Assembly: GCA_021234155.1 (NCBI GenBank)
Contig: JAJEKV010000020.1
Location: forward strand, 17,911,018 to 17,975,017
From: Isoetes taiwanensis
Taxonomy: Eukaryota > Streptophyta > Lycopodiopsida > Isoetales > Isoetaceae
Reading direction: 5' to 3'
DNA: 64,000 nt
The stretch's first letter is position 1; every line of letters begins with the position of its first letter. Below are positions 12,094-24,047 of this stretch, in pieces. Made by a program: the position numbers and the translations under genes. Under the pieces are notes generated by a model. The model saw only the letters and a program-made list of their open reading frames with translations. It was not told where the DNA came from and did no database searches.

Positions 12094-14728
12094 TTAAATT
12101 CTAGAGCATAAAAGGGACAAGCAAATGTGCTGATCCCGGTACCTCTTCAGGTGAATAGTGTTGATAGGATTTGGAAGTGGCATCCACGAAGTTAATTCTT
12201 TCAACCAATAAGAATTGGTGCTGCTGGGGTTCCAACACCTCATAAGGGCCCTCCCAAAGATTTTCAAACTTACTAGCTGAATCTTCCCTTGATTTATTCC
12301 ATTTGAGAACTAGTTCTCAGTCTTGAAGGTCCCTTGTATTTTATGAAGCGACTTTGAAAGCGGCCAAATCCTTGGCTTTTTAAGCAAATTAGCATTCTCG
12401 GCTTCCATTCTATATTCTTCTAAATGCAAAAGGGTATCAGTCTTTCCTGCAAGGCATACTCAAAAGGCAAACACAACTTATGAGCTAACCTCGGAGATGG
12501 AAGCTCAAGCTCTACTAAACACAACTTCAATGCCATAAACTAAGTTAAAAGGGGTATGAGTGGTTCTTTGCTTTGATGGTGACTCTATAAGCCCATAGGG
12601 CATCCACTAGTTTAATATGCCAATCCTTTTGATTATCATCCCTTTGTTTTACGCAAAATGCCCTTCAAAACTTTATTAGTAGCTTCTGCTTGACCATTAC
12701 CTTGGGGATAGTAGGAGGAACTCTTGGTATGTTTGACTTTAAGAATGGTCAATAAATTAGCAATAACCTCTATCAGAATGTAATTGTAGAGGAATACCAA
12801 ACCGTGCACAAATATATTCATGTAAGAACTTTGCTGTTGTAAGGGCATTAGCCTGTCTCAAAGGAATTGCCTCTGCCCATTTGGTAAAATAATCTGTAGC
12901 TACAATAATGTGTTGATGTTGCCCTGCAGAAGAGGGGTTAATAGGACCAATATAATCTAATCCCCAAATTTGAAAAGGTCCTGGAGAAATTATGGGGTTT
13001 AGTGCAGCTGGGAGAAGGATCCTTTTGCCAAATATTTGGCACTTATGGCAAGATTTTATAGCAGTATAGCAATCTTTAAATATTGTAGGCCAATAGTAAC
13101 GACACGAGATTTTTCTTGGCGGTAGTATCTCGACAAAATGGCCTCCACATACTCCTTCATGCATTTTTCTCTAATGATCAAAGTGATTCTTCTTCATTGA
13201 CACACCTCAATAATAGTCCATCCCTGTTGACTTTACATAAATCATTATTAATCATTTTGAACTGCCTGCACTTTTCTTTAAACCTCCTTTGCTGGCTCGA
13301 GGTCAATCCTGAGGGCATCTCCTTGAATTGTAGAAAATTCTTTGTAGGTAGCTGCCAATCACTGTTGGCCACTGCTCATCATCATCACGTAAATAAGCTA
13401 AGGCATCCACAAAATCAACAACTTCTACTACATCCTCATGGTCAAAGAAAATATAAGGTGAATAAAAGGCTGGGACTCTTCACTTGATGTAACTCTTTTA
13501 TAGAAATATCAAAGGTTTGTAACTTGCAAGCCCACCTTTGAATTTTTGGTTTAGAGGTAGCCTTACCAAATAACAAAACTGTTGGATTTTGCTTCATATA
13601 AACTTGAACTGAACTCTTCAATAATAAATGACCTTATGCGTCAATGAGAAACATGAGCGACAACACTCTTCTCCATTACGGTGTATTTTTCTTCGGTTGA
13701 ACTCCCCTTTTTTTTGGCAAAAGCTATGGTGTGCTTGTCTGCTGAGAATAGCTAAGCCTATGGCCTTTTTAGTAATAGTAATGTAGACCTCAAATGGCTT
13801 GGCCAAATCTGGTTTTAGGAGAGTTGCTTCACAAATGGACTTTATAAGCAACTCAAAAGACTCTTGGCAATCGATGACCATGTGGCGGGGAACATACTTG
13901 CTCTCAGATTTGGAAATCCTGCCTATTCTTGTCGGCTTAGAAATAGGACTTATAATGTGATCAAAATTAGGAATATACATCCTAAGAAAACTAGTCATGC
14001 CAATAAAACTTTTGACTGCTTCAAGTTTTTGGGGGCACCATTTTTGAGAGCTTCAACCTTTTCTTGTGCCACTGTATACCATTGTTGGATACCTCGTGTC
14101 CCAAAAGTTGTCCTTTGGATGCAAAAAAAATACATTTCTTTGGATTAAGGTTGACTCAGATTCCCTACACAAAGAACATATTTTTGCCAACAATTCCAAA
14201 TGATTAGTAGGGTGAGATCCTAAACAAAGGTCATCCAAATAAACTCTGAATTCTTGAGGAGACATAGGCCTAAAAATAACATCCATGGCTCTCTGGAAAG
14301 TACGAGGTGCATTCATTAGTCCAAAAGGCATTCTTTTCATTGCATAAGTTCCCCAAGGGGTAATAAAAAGAGGTCTTGGGTTGGTCTTCTTCTTTAATAC
14401 TAATCGATTGAATCGAGAAGCCATCTAAAAATGAGTACACCTCTTTTCGCATATAAGATGTCTTCTAAAAGGGCAAAGGGTAACAATCTTTGATGGTAGC
14501 TTTGTTGAGGTCTCGATAGTCAATGCAAATTCTTAAAGCACCACTTTTCTTCTCCACGGGAACAATACAAGATACCCATTACGGATTAATAATTTCAATA
14601 ATAACTTTTGCATCCAACATCTTATCAATTCATCTTTAATTAGTCCCATTAGTGAAGCATTAATCCTTCTTAATTTTTGAAAAACAGATTTACAACCTTC
14701 TTTAATCTTAATTTCAACTTCTTTGGAA
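12094..14728 (-). pseudogene. E3 RT, RNase H and integrase, decayed
   Basis: Starting at the right end, the minus strand gives RRINASLMGLIKDEL (near 14645), the RT palm with KRMPFGLMNAP (14310-14345) and RVYLDDLCLG (14215-14245), the RNase H segment (VYITITKKAIGLAIL near 13760), the linker, the zinc-binding MHEGVCGGHF (near 13150), and the integrase core with GLDYIGPINP and ATDYFTKWAEAIPLRQANA (12860-12960) and YYPQGNGQAEATNKVL. The stop is at 12094-12096 after QHICLSL. Many frameshifts break it. The YLDD catalytic pair is present. The RNase H lacks both expected Asp residues, as in the other copies. Confidence 0.8.
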
Positions 14729-14818
14729 AATTCTTGTATAGATTGATAACCCCAACTTGAGTAAAAACTCAAGTTGGATTCTTGTGTTTGACTCTCTAAG
14801 CCAGGTTGAGGGTCAACA
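14729..14818 (+). repeat. E4: terminal 90 bp of an LTR
   Basis: The sequence matches the last part of the 1.9-kb LTR family, ending AGCCAGGTTGAGGGTCAACA at 14818. The GATCAC-CTTAA-GTGATC stem-loop and the TGGAGGTTCTA motif are missing, although the CCAACTTGAGT...ACTCAAGTTGG hairpin is kept. Its left side is joined to E3 coding sequence and its right side to E5 aRNH sequence. It is read as the right end of an element that was inserted in E5 and later lost by deletion. Confidence 0.7.
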
Positions 14819-16669
14819 CACTTCCCAGCAAACAAGGGCCATCAGGATTCTTATGGTTTGATGGAGGTATTTCTAAAAAACTAAATATTGCATCATCTGC
14901 TGCTATCCTGAAAGATTCCTCTCATAAACTTTTAGCTAAAGTAGGGAGGATCTTCCCCCAAATTACCTCTAATGTAGCGAGAATATAAAGCTTTGATTGC
15001 GAGGACTTGAGGGAAGCCAAAGCTATGGATATTACCAACATTCACATTTTTGTGACTCACAATTAATTTGTAGACAAGTTTGGGGAGATTACCAAACAAA
15101 AAAATGCAGACATGGAGCTCTTAAAAACCAAGTAATAGGGGTGCTTTCGACTTTTTGCTTCATGGGAGATTACTCACATACCAAGGGAAGAAAATGTGGA
15201 AGCTGATACCTTATCTTGGGGAAACTCTCATGGCACACCTAGCTGGAAGGAGCTATTCAGGAGGAAGACCTTGATGCTAGTGAGGTAAAAGCTCTTTGTC
15301 CTATTCTAACCATTAATGCATCGGAAGAAAAGGATCTTGAAGAGATTACCATTACAAAAATGGTAAAACTAGAACCCTGTTTGTTGGAGATCTAATTGAA
15401 TACCAAAATAGGGAGAATATACAAATGTTCTTTGAAGAAAGGAAGGATGTGTTTGCTTGGGATTATTCTGAGCTTCTGGAATTAAAGCAGAGGTATGCCA
15501 ATTTGAAATCAAGATTAAGGAAGGGTGTAAACTGTTTTCAAAGCGAGAGAAGAATTAATGCTTCATTGATGGGATTGATTAAAGATGAGTTGGATAAAAT
15601 GCTAGATGCGGTGTTATTATTGAAATTATTAATCAGAATGGGTGTCTTGCATTGTACACTGTAGAAAAAAAAGTGGTGCCTTAAGGATCTGTATTGATTA
15701 TCGAGACCTCAACAAAGCCACCATCAGGGCTGCTACCCCTTGCCTTTTCTAGAAGAAATCTTATATCTTTGTAGCGAGGGGAGAGGTATACTCATTTCTA
15801 GATGGATTTTCGGGGTTTAATCAAATTGGCATTAAGGAAGAAGACCAACCCAATACCTCTTTTATTACCCCTTGGGAACTTATGCAATGAAAAGAATGCC
15901 TTACGGACTAATGAATGCATCTGCTACTTTCGAGAGGGCTATGGATGTTATTTTTAGGCCCATGTCTCCTCAAAATTCAGAGTTTATTTGGATGACCTTT
16001 GTTTAGGATCTCACCCTACTAATCATTTGGAATTCTTTGGCAAAAATATGTTCTTTTGTGGGGAATGCGGAGTCAACCTTAACCCAAAGAAATGTATTTT
16101 CTTTGCATCCAAAGGCCAACTTTTGGGACATGAGGTATCCAACAATGGCATACAAGTGGCACAACAAAAGTTGAAGCCCTCAAAAAGCTGGTGCCCCAAA
16201 AAAACTTGAAGCAGGTCAAAAGTTTTATTGGCATGACTAGTTTTCTTAGGATGTATATTCTAATTTTGCTCACATTATAAGTCCTATTTCGACAAGAATA
16301 GGCAGGATTTCCAAATCTGAGAGCAAGTATGTTCCTGTCACATGGTCATCAGATTGCCAAGAGTCTTTTGAGTTGCTTATAAAGTCTATTTGTGAAGCAA
16401 CTCTTCTTAAAAAACCTGATTTGGACAAGCCATTTGAGGTCTATATTACTATTACTAAAAAGGCCATAGGCCTAGCTATTCTGCAGGACAAGCACACTAT
16501 AGCTTTTGCTAGCAAACAATGGAGTTCAACTGAAGAGAAATACACCAGAATGGAGAAGAGTGCTGCTGCTCTCATGTTCCTTATTGACAGACAAGGTCAT
16601 TTACTATTGAAAAGTTCAGTTCAAGTTTATATGAAGCAAAATCCAACAGGTTTGTTATTTGGTAAAGCT
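14819..16669 (+). pseudogene. E5 aRNH (partial), RT and RNase H (partial), decayed
   Basis: The first 150 bp encode FLWFDGGISKKLNIASSAA, the first catalytic block of the aRNH. A frameshift follows at NVARI, where other copies have NVAEYKAL. Next come FFEERKDVFAWDYSEL (15428), RRINASLMGLIKDEL (15550), the RT palm with the region around WDDLCLGS (15985), LNPKKCIFFASKGQLLGHE (16075-16130) and the element's RNase H (VYITITKKAIGLAILQDKHT near 16440-16500, VYMKQNPTGLLFGKA to 16669). The coding region has about ten frameshifts or stops. LINE K begins inside the RNase H. Confidence 0.8.
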
Positions 16670-17480
16670 TGCTCAAATTGGCACTTTTCCGGGCTGTGTG
16701 CTAGGGTTTCTGTGGCAACCGGTAGACACTTCGACGGACTGTATCTCTCACATCCAGTGTCAGATTTTTATGTGCTTGGGCTTGTTGGAAAGCTGGTTCA
16801 GAGAGCTTTCCAAGGTGTATGATACCTGCATGTTTGTCTTTGTTTCAGTGCTCAAATCTGCTTTTTTCGGGCTGTGTGCTAGGGTTTTGTGGCAGCCCTT
16901 CTTCTTCCTTCTTTGAAGTATAGCCCTCGCGATGCCGTTGTTGGCCTTGGCCCTTGTGTTGTTGAAAGGTGTGTGTTGTACTCTTATTGAAGGTTACGAG
17001 AATGTTTTACTAATTCATACCCTAGTTCGATGGTGTTGTTGATGAAAGTCCGACACCAATATAGGGATTGGCGTATGTTTTAGTAAGTATTCGATTGGTC
17101 TCGTCTTCTTGGCGAAATTTTGATCGGTCATATCTCTCACATCCGATGTCAGTTTTTCATGTGCTTGGGCTTGTTGGAAAGCTGGTTCGAGAGATCTTTC
17201 TTTCAGCGGTGTATGGTACCTGCATGCTTGGCTTTGTTTACGTGCTCAAATTGGCACTTTTCGGTTGTGTGCTAGGGGTTTACGTGGCAATCGGTAGACA
17301 CTTGACGGATTTGTATCTCTCACATCTGGTGTCCGATTTTTATGTGCTTGGGCTTGTTGGAAAGCTAGTTGGAGATCTTTCCAGCGGTGTATGATACCTG
17401 CATGCTTGTCTTTGTTTCAATGCTCAAATCTGCACTTTTTCGGGCTGTGTGCTAGGGTTTTTGTGGCGGTGGTACACACC
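16670..17480 (+). repeat. LINE K 5' tandem repeats, period about 179 bp
   Basis: A unit beginning TGCTCAAATTGGCACTTTTC and continuing through GGGCTGTGTGCTAGGGTTT, GGTAGACACTT, TCTCACATCC, TTTTTATGTGCTTGGGCTTG and TGTATGATACCTGCATG starts at 16670, 16849, 17243 and 17421. Successive starts are 179 and 178 bp apart within each pair. A partial unit at about 17090-17242 joins the pairs, and about 190 bp near 16910-17090 is unrelated. Repeated 5' monomers of this kind act as promoters in some mammalian L1 families; the same role here is inference. Confidence 0.75.
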
Positions 17481-19020
17481 GGATATCGAGTCGTCGCCCA
17501 AGTCATACCCCAAGTCATGGCCCGGAGACCGCGGTCAGGTGTGTGGACCCACACTTGGTTGGTGAGCTACCTCAGGGACCACACCAACCCATCACGGGAA
17601 GGCCCAAACACACCAACCCAGGTTGACCCCACGCAGTGAGAGCCCTGGGAAGACCATGAAGCGGGGCCACCAAGGAAGAGGCAGAGGGAGGAGGCGTCTT
17701 CCATGAAGGGGAGGCCAGAGCCAAGGCCAGTCGACCCGGACAGGCGGGCCACATAGGCAATCCGCCCGGTCCGAACCTTGGAGCCGCATCAGGCGAGGGT
17801 TGAGGCCAGCGGTGCACGCCTTGCAGGCCTCCCAGCGAGGTGGAGAACATAACATCTCGGATGTTGCGCAGCGGTTGGTGCGGAAAAAGCGGCGAATCCG
17901 AAGAATTGGAGGTCGCGCATCACGGCAGTGGATGATAGCATCCACTTGCTACAATTTGTGACATTGCAATACCGGCAAGAGCTTGCGGATATGAGGGGGT
18001 GTAGACACCGTGTTGGCGTATATATGCAGGGGGCCTTGGGGCGAGGAACGGATAGGCAGGAGACACTTTCGTAAACGCTCCCGGATCGGCCGCGGCGTTG
18101 AGGAAGCTAAGCCCGCGGCGAAAAGCCTGAGCCGCCCTCTGTCCGAGGAAGGTTCGAGCCCGCCAGCGTGAACAAAATTCAGCTGCTTTGGAAGCTAGCG
18201 AGCCAGCTGGCGCTCGGATAAGGATTGCCTGCGTCCGGGGAGCTACGGGAGCTTCGGGGCGTTGCCCGACAAGGCAAGGGCCTCCCATCGAGAGCACATG
18301 AGCAACTCTGCCATTGCCGCAGCGGGAGATGGCAAGACATGACAACGTCTGCAAGAGGCGAGCTCCGGACTCAGGAGAAGCGAAACCCGACGACAAAGAA
18401 CACACCAACCCAGCGAACCCACCAACCTACGGGGGCGTCAGCACGGAACACATCGCTGCGGACACATCGGATCACGTAGGGGCCGCCACCACCCGGCCCG
18501 ACCCAGCCTATGCCTCACCCACCTCAACCAACACAGTGCGGCCCAGAACCGAACCGAGAGGAGGCGCAGAGGCCGCCAATGTGGTAGTCCGAGGGCGGCG
18601 GAGAGTCGGGAGAACATCTCACTTCCGACTCGAACCACGGATCTTGGGCCAGGATGATGTTCCCGGCTTTGTGACCATTGGAAAAGCGGTCGTCATGGAA
18701 TTGGCCACGATAAGCCCGGGTGGTCATCTTCCGCGATTGAGGCGTGCAGGCGGGTGGCCATCTGCGTCGGGGCGGAAGTTGAAGAGCGGCTCATGCGTTG
18801 GCCAGGGACTTGACCCCGGCCACGACAAAGAGACCGAAGGCGTGGTGGCCAAAGTCGGGGGCTTGCATGAGACATGGAGGCGGCGGGGCTGGTCAGGGGA
18901 AGGATCTTGTAATTGAGGCAGCCAAGCGAGGGGATGCGAGCACTCAGAGCCCCTCGAGTCCCCCTCTGGGGGCCCCAGCGGCACGAGCATCCCCATCTTA
19001 GCCCCACAGGACCACCACTA
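17481..19020 (+). other. LINE K GC-rich leader / possible ORF1 region
   Basis: This region has high G+C and open frames on several frames and both strands, which is expected for GC-rich sequence. The longest plus-strand frame (18314-18916, 200 codons) shows no domain I recognise. Given the position before the endonuclease, an ORF1 would be expected here, but I cannot pick a frame. CACACCAACCCA-type short repeats occur near 17580-17620 and 18400-18425. Confidence 0.4.
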
Positions 19021-22000
19021 CCTGCCGGACTGAAGTGGCGATGCATGCCACTAAATAGGGATCGTGCCTCGGCGTGGTATCACGGAATTGCCATGGGCTT
19101 TCCATGGCGAGAAGGGGCGATCTCAATTCGCGTCGCCATGGACATGGACCTTATCTTCCTCATGGAAACATGGGAACATCTTTGGTCACATGCTACCAGA
19201 TTTGCGGGATACGGCGCTCTCGTCTTCAATGAGTGCAGGGAAAGCGAGGACCGCGGAGGAATTGCGTGTTATTACCGACGACCTTGGCCCAATCCCGGTC
19301 TCCCTGTGTAAAGGCGGGGGCGGGCACAACAGATGCTGTAGTGCAGTCTTGAAACGGCGATGGCGGCCCTCTCTTTTTGTGGCTTGCTACTTCCCACATC
19401 TTTGAGCAACTTTTACCACGCGCTTGGATGTGAATGGCGGGGAGCCCTATGTCGATCTATATGATGACATCTGGCCCGGTCTGAACAATTGGGCAAGGTC
19501 ATGTTGCTTGGAGATTTCAATGCGGCGCAAAGGCGGAAGCGAGATCCCAAAATTCGCACCTCTAGGCGAGGATGTGTTGCAAATGGACCCATGAGAGATG
19601 GTTTGGCCAAAGGCGTCGGATGAAGCCGGTGACCGCGGTATGGCCGTGACTGCATTCTTTAGGCGATATCTTTGACACGGTCATTTGCAATGGGCTGGCA
19701 CGATGGTACGTCCTCAACCGCTTCACTTGTAGGCGGGAGAGAACAGGCGGCACCCGGTGTGGTGGATGCGTGCTAGCAGGCGAGCAATGCCTACACTTGA
19801 TCACTTTCAGCCCGGTGTCGGGGCAGGACGGTGGCGGGGCGAGGAAGTAGACTCAGACCATCAGCCCCTGTTCTTGCGAGATAGATTGGCGGAGCCAACC
19901 AGAGGCACCCATTGCCCCAACACCCCATGTACCATGGTTGCGTCACGGACTATGATCATGCGGCGGTCTATGCGAGGATGCTTGAGCATGGCTGCTAGGA
20001 GATCTTGCAACTCCCCACACTTCAACGGCCGGCCCGGTGAACCGGCTCCTTACAGGGGGTAGGGGCGGATGCTTTGGGGAGGCAGCTCGGCGATCGGGGG
20101 CTGCAACCACCTTCCCTTAATCAGCAGTTCGATGGTGAATGTCGAGAAATTTGAAGCGATAGCTCAGCCAAGTCTTTGGACCCCCCACCATTAGCCCTTG
20201 GGCCGTCCCGGGTCAATCTGGCTCCTTCCTCAAGACCAAGAAAGCCCGGGGTACCTTGCGAACTCGGCCACAGATGTTTGGTCTTCTAGACCGCCACCCT
20301 AGGGCCTTACGGAGAAAGGTCTTGAGTAAGCCTGCCACGACCCACGGGGAAATATTACCGGAACAATGGGTGAGATACTTGCGGCCGGTGTATGACCCAA
20401 TGGGAAGCGGGCACGGTACCTCATGAGGGACGGGCCTAGCTTTGGTCATTCTTGAAGGGGATGTCATAATGGGCACAGCGCCTACGCTAGCGGGGAAGGC
20501 GGTGATTTGGATGGTATGCGGTGAGCTTCTCAAGTGGTTTGGGCCCCAATGGTCTTGGGTTCTCACGGCCTCTTCAGCGAGGGCATTGCAAGAAGGCTTT
20601 CCCCGCCTTTGGACTACCGGTAGAGTTGTGCCCATATACAAAAGGGGACCCCACATTGACCAACTATTTACCATTATGGTCGATTCGTCTTTGCCAAGTT
20701 GCTTCGGGATTCTTGGCGGCGATTGACACTTTGGGCGGGAGGATGGAGAAGTCTTGGGCTGCACGCCGGCAGGCGGGCTTCCGCCCCGGCATTCTACTAT
20801 TGACCATATCTTCACTCTGCGAACACTCATAGAGGATAGCGGAATCGGCCTTGAATCTGTCTTGTTGCTTTGTGGATTTCGCATAAAGGCTTTTTGACCG
20901 TGCCTCGGGATAAGTTGTGGGACAGATTGAGGCGACTAGGACCCCGTCGACTTGCGAGAATGCTATATCTGAGACTATCTGAGGCTTGCTCGGTCGTCTC
21001 CACCTTGTCGGGGAACCCATTGTTAGTAGCATTGGGGTGCGCCGGGGCTGCCCCTCTATCCCCGGCGGCTCTTCGGCTTGTACATTGACCAGCTAGAAGA
21101 ATGGCTAGCTGAGCTTGGGGAGGCATTTCGGTTGATGCACCACATAATCCGGCAACTCATATATCCGATGATGTTGGCTTGCTCGCATATACCCGGAGGA
21201 CATACAGCGCCACACGGATGCTTTGGACACTTTACGCCAATTCAGCGACATGAGAGTTAACTTGGCCAAGACAAGGGTCTTGCTGGTCCCCATCATCCGG
21301 CACCCCGTCTTCCCTCATTCACTTACGAGGGGTAGGTAGTGGAGGTGGCTCAGTCTTATAAGTATTTGGGCATTGAGTTTTCTACTACCACACGCTGGGA
21401 TGCATCCATCGTTCTGCAGGTCACTGCAGAATTTGGAAAGCCACGTATGCAATGCAAAACAACGATCCTGGTGAATTTGTATGCATGGGGTCACGGGCAC
21501 ACTTGTTCAGGGCCTTGGTTGAGCCGGTCCTCCTCTATGGGGGGTAGTATGGGGGCGGTGATATCCCTCACCACTTGGAGCGATCTAGAAGCGGTCTGAG
21601 AAAGCTTTCTTGGCGGAACGCGGGAGTGAAATCCGCGGTCCCATATCAGATCTTGCTCCAAAGAGCAGGCTTCCTTCCATTCTGAGGGGCTGCTTTTGGA
21701 ATGTCACATTATTTACTTCGAGGAAGGTGGTGGCTATGGATGAAGCCCGGCTGCCCAACCTTGCTTTGGCGGTGGCAATGGGCCCGGCGACTCAAAGCTT
21801 CTTTGGAAAGACAAGCAAGCCCGGTGGTTTCGCTATGGAATGTGCGGGCACCGGATGTGGACCGTGCATACAGAAGGAACCTTGGCTGCCTTGAAGCGAT
21901 GCTTGGATGCTTGCTTCATGGCCAAGCTTTGGGATCTGAGAGGCCTGTCACATGTCAAGGTGGCAAATTATCGAATGACGGGGTTAATCCCATGCTCACG

Positions 22001-22215
22001 AGGGGCCCACACCACTACTGCGCACCCATCTACCCATGAAAAGCGAGGGTGATTGCTTTCATTCGCACAGGTGCACACCACCTCCGTATTGAGGCGGGGA
22101 GATGGATTCGGGGCAGCGTGAGGATAGAGTCTGTCGATCTTTGTCAGCGGGCGCCATTGAGGATGAAAGTCACGCCCTCGGACTGTCCGGCGTCTGAGCA
22201 TATCCGGGCTCGGTA
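19021..22215 (+). pseudogene. LINE K ORF2: endonuclease and reverse transcriptase, frameshifted
   Basis: Endonuclease signatures in order are DLIFLMETWEHLW (19150-19190, catalytic Glu), VMLLGDFNAA (19498-19527) and VDSDHQPL (19847-19870, the SDH motif). Reverse transcriptase signatures are VVPIYKRG (20625), QAGFRPG (20770), TIDHIFTLRTLIED (20800-20840), TVPRDKLWDRLRRLG (20895-20940), an active-site region ISDDVGLLA (21160-21185) in place of YADD, and YKYLGIEF (21358-21382). A C-terminal EDESHAL segment (near 22160) resembles the zinc-binding tail of LINE ORF2. Numerous frameshifts break the frame, so the copy is inactive. The clade was not determined. Confidence 0.75.
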
Positions 22216-22557
22216 TATGCTCGGTTAGTTGTGCCCCATCGGGCCTTGCATGAGCTACTAAGCCGCGGCCTCTGTAGGCTTGTTGGGATCGTACCTCAGG
22301 GAGGTAATGGATACCCGGACTCGGTTATGCCCCACGTCAGGCATTAACCTCAATTTGTACTTGTGATTATGTATATAAGCGTGCGGTATGTCGACATCCT
22401 TATTGCTACTAAGGTTTTCCCCGAAAACCCGCCGGTGAGGGGTTTTTAATCACGGTAGTATCGCTGCTTTGCTCTCTCTCTTTGTACTTGGGTCCCATAG
22501 GCGGTTGGTCTCGTGGGCGATAAAATCATATTCTATTCTATTCTATTCTATTATATT
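22216..22557 (+). other. LINE K 3' untranslated region and pentanucleotide tail
   Basis: After the ORF2 similarity ends there is a GC-rich noncoding stretch, including CCCCGAAAACCCGCCGGTGAGG near 22420, then AGGCGGTTGGTCTCGTGGGCG. It ends with repeats of ATTCT (one unit ATTAT) at about 22528-22557. The tail is not poly(A). E5 coding sequence resumes immediately afterwards. Confidence 0.7.
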
Positions 22558-24047
22558 CTAAACCAAAAATTCAAAGGTGGGCTTGCAAGCTACAAACCTT
22601 TAATATTTCCATAAAAGAGTTACATCAGGTGAAGAGTCCCAGTCTTTATTTACCTTACATTTTCTTTGATCATGAGGAAGTAGTGGAAGTTGTTGACTTT
22701 GTGGATGCCTTAGCCTATTTACATGCGAGATGATGAAAGCGAGAATCAACAAGATTGGCGACTACCTATAAAGAATTTCTTACAATTCAAGGAAATGCCT
22801 TCAGGACTGACCTCGAGCCGGCCAAAGGAGATTTAAAAAAAAAGTGCGAGGCAATATTAAATGATTAATGATGTTTAATGTAAAGTCAACGAGGGATGGA
22901 CTATTGCGAGGTGTGTCAATGAAGAGGAATCTGCTTTGATCATTAGAGAAATGCATGAAGGAGTATGTGGAGGCCATTTTTCTTTGGAGATACTACGCCA
23001 AGAAAATTCTCAGTCGGGTTATTATTGGCCTACAATATTTAAAGATTGTTATCTTGCTATAAAATCTTGCCACAAGTGCGAGATATTTGGCAAAAGAATC
23101 CTCCTCCCGGCTGCACTAAACCCCATAATTTCTCGGGACCTTTTCAAATATGGGGATTAGATTATATTGGCCCTATTAACCCCCTTATACGCAGGGCAAC
23201 ATCAGCACATTATTGTAGCTACAGATTATTTTACCAAATGGGCAGAGGCAATTCTTTTAAGGCAGGCTAATGCCATTACAACGACAAAGTTCTTACATGA
23301 GTATATTTTGTGCGGTTTGGTATTCCTCTACAATTACATTCTGATAGAGGTACCCCTTTTGTGAATGAAGTTATTGCTAATTTATTGACCATTCTTAAAG
23401 TCAAACATACCAAGAGTTCCTCCTACTATCCCCAAGGTAATGGTCAATGAGAAGCTACTAATAAAGTTTTGAAGGGCATTTTGCAGAAAACAGTGGATGA
23501 TAATCAAAAGGATTGGCATGTCAAACTGGTGGATGCCCTATGGGCTTATAGAGTCACCATTAAAGCAGCAACCACTCATACCCCTTTTAACTTAGTCTAT
23601 GGCATTGAAGGTTTGTGCTTCGGTGGAAACTTGAGCTTCCATCTACGAGGTTAGCTCATAAGTTGTGTTTGCCTTTTGAGTATGCTTTTGCGGGGAAAGA
23701 CTGGATACCCTTTTGCATTTAGAAGAATATAGAATGGAAGGTGAGAATGCTAATTTGCTTAAAAAGCCAAGGATTTGGCCGCTTTCAAAGCTGCTCATAA
23801 AATACAAGGGACTTTCAAGACTGGAGAATTAGTTCTGAAATGGAATAAATCAAGGGAAGATTCGGCTAGTAAGTTTGAAAATCTTTGGGAGGGCCCCTAT
23901 GAGGCGTTGGAGCCTGCAGGCACCAATTCTTATTGGTTGAAGGAATTAACTTCTGGGGATGCCACTTCCAAATCCTATCAACACTATTCACGAAAAGATC
24001 TTGGGATCGACATATATGTTTGTCTCTTTTTATGTTCTAGAACTTAG
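22558..24047 (+). pseudogene. E5 RNase H tail and integrase, decayed
   Basis: The frame resumes with KIQRWACKL (22570) and the linker to FFDHEEVVEVVDFVDALAYLH (22660-22720). It continues with the zinc-binding segment MHEGVCGGHFSLE (22950), SCHKCEIFGKRILLPAALNP (23070-23125), VATDYFTKWAEAILLRQANA (23215-23275) and YYPQGNGQ (23427) followed by a stop where QAEATN is expected. Then come VDALWAYRVTIKAATTHTPF (23527-23590) and WEGPYEALEPAG (23887-23920). The stop is at 24045-24047. Frameshifts are frequent. Confidence 0.8.

Larger units (their letters stand above)
9319..14728 (-). mobile_element. E3: Ty3/gypsy retrotransposon, 5' truncated
   Basis: On the minus strand it comprises part of RT, RNase H, integrase, a 3' untranslated region and a 3' LTR. 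It ends abruptly at about 14728, where coding sequence upstream of RT (EVEIKIKEGCK) meets the end of a plus-strand LTR. gag, protease and aRNH are missing. Its integrase is of the E2/E5/E10 subfamily. Confidence 0.75.
16670..22557 (+). mobile_element. LINE K: GC-rich non-LTR retrotransposon inserted in E5
   Basis: A block much richer in G+C than its surroundings interrupts the E5 RNase H gene. It holds 5' tandem repeats, a GC-rich leader or ORF1 region, an apurinic-type endonuclease and a reverse transcriptase in one ORF2-like unit, and a pentanucleotide 3' tail. The flanks of E5 join with a loss of about 3-4 bp (compare E3 near 13545), and I see no clear target duplication. The protein style (LYGG-VWGGDIP, EDESHAL) recalls LINEs I associate with ferns and other non-seed plants; that is from memory and unverified. 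Confidence 0.8.

Noticed and set aside
18314-18916. 200-codon plus-strand open frame proposed as LINE K ORF1
   Set aside because: No zinc knuckle, coiled coil or RNA-binding motif is visible, and other frames here are equally open because of high G+C. Mentioned only as a region.
20213-20884. 223-codon minus-strand open frame in LINE K
   Set aside because: It lies opposite the RT motifs of ORF2 in GC-rich sequence and shows no domain. It is a shadow frame.
22528-22557. ATTCT repeats considered as a CRISPR-like or satellite array
   Set aside because: Only about six 5-bp units, placed exactly at the LINE 3' end. It is a LINE tail.
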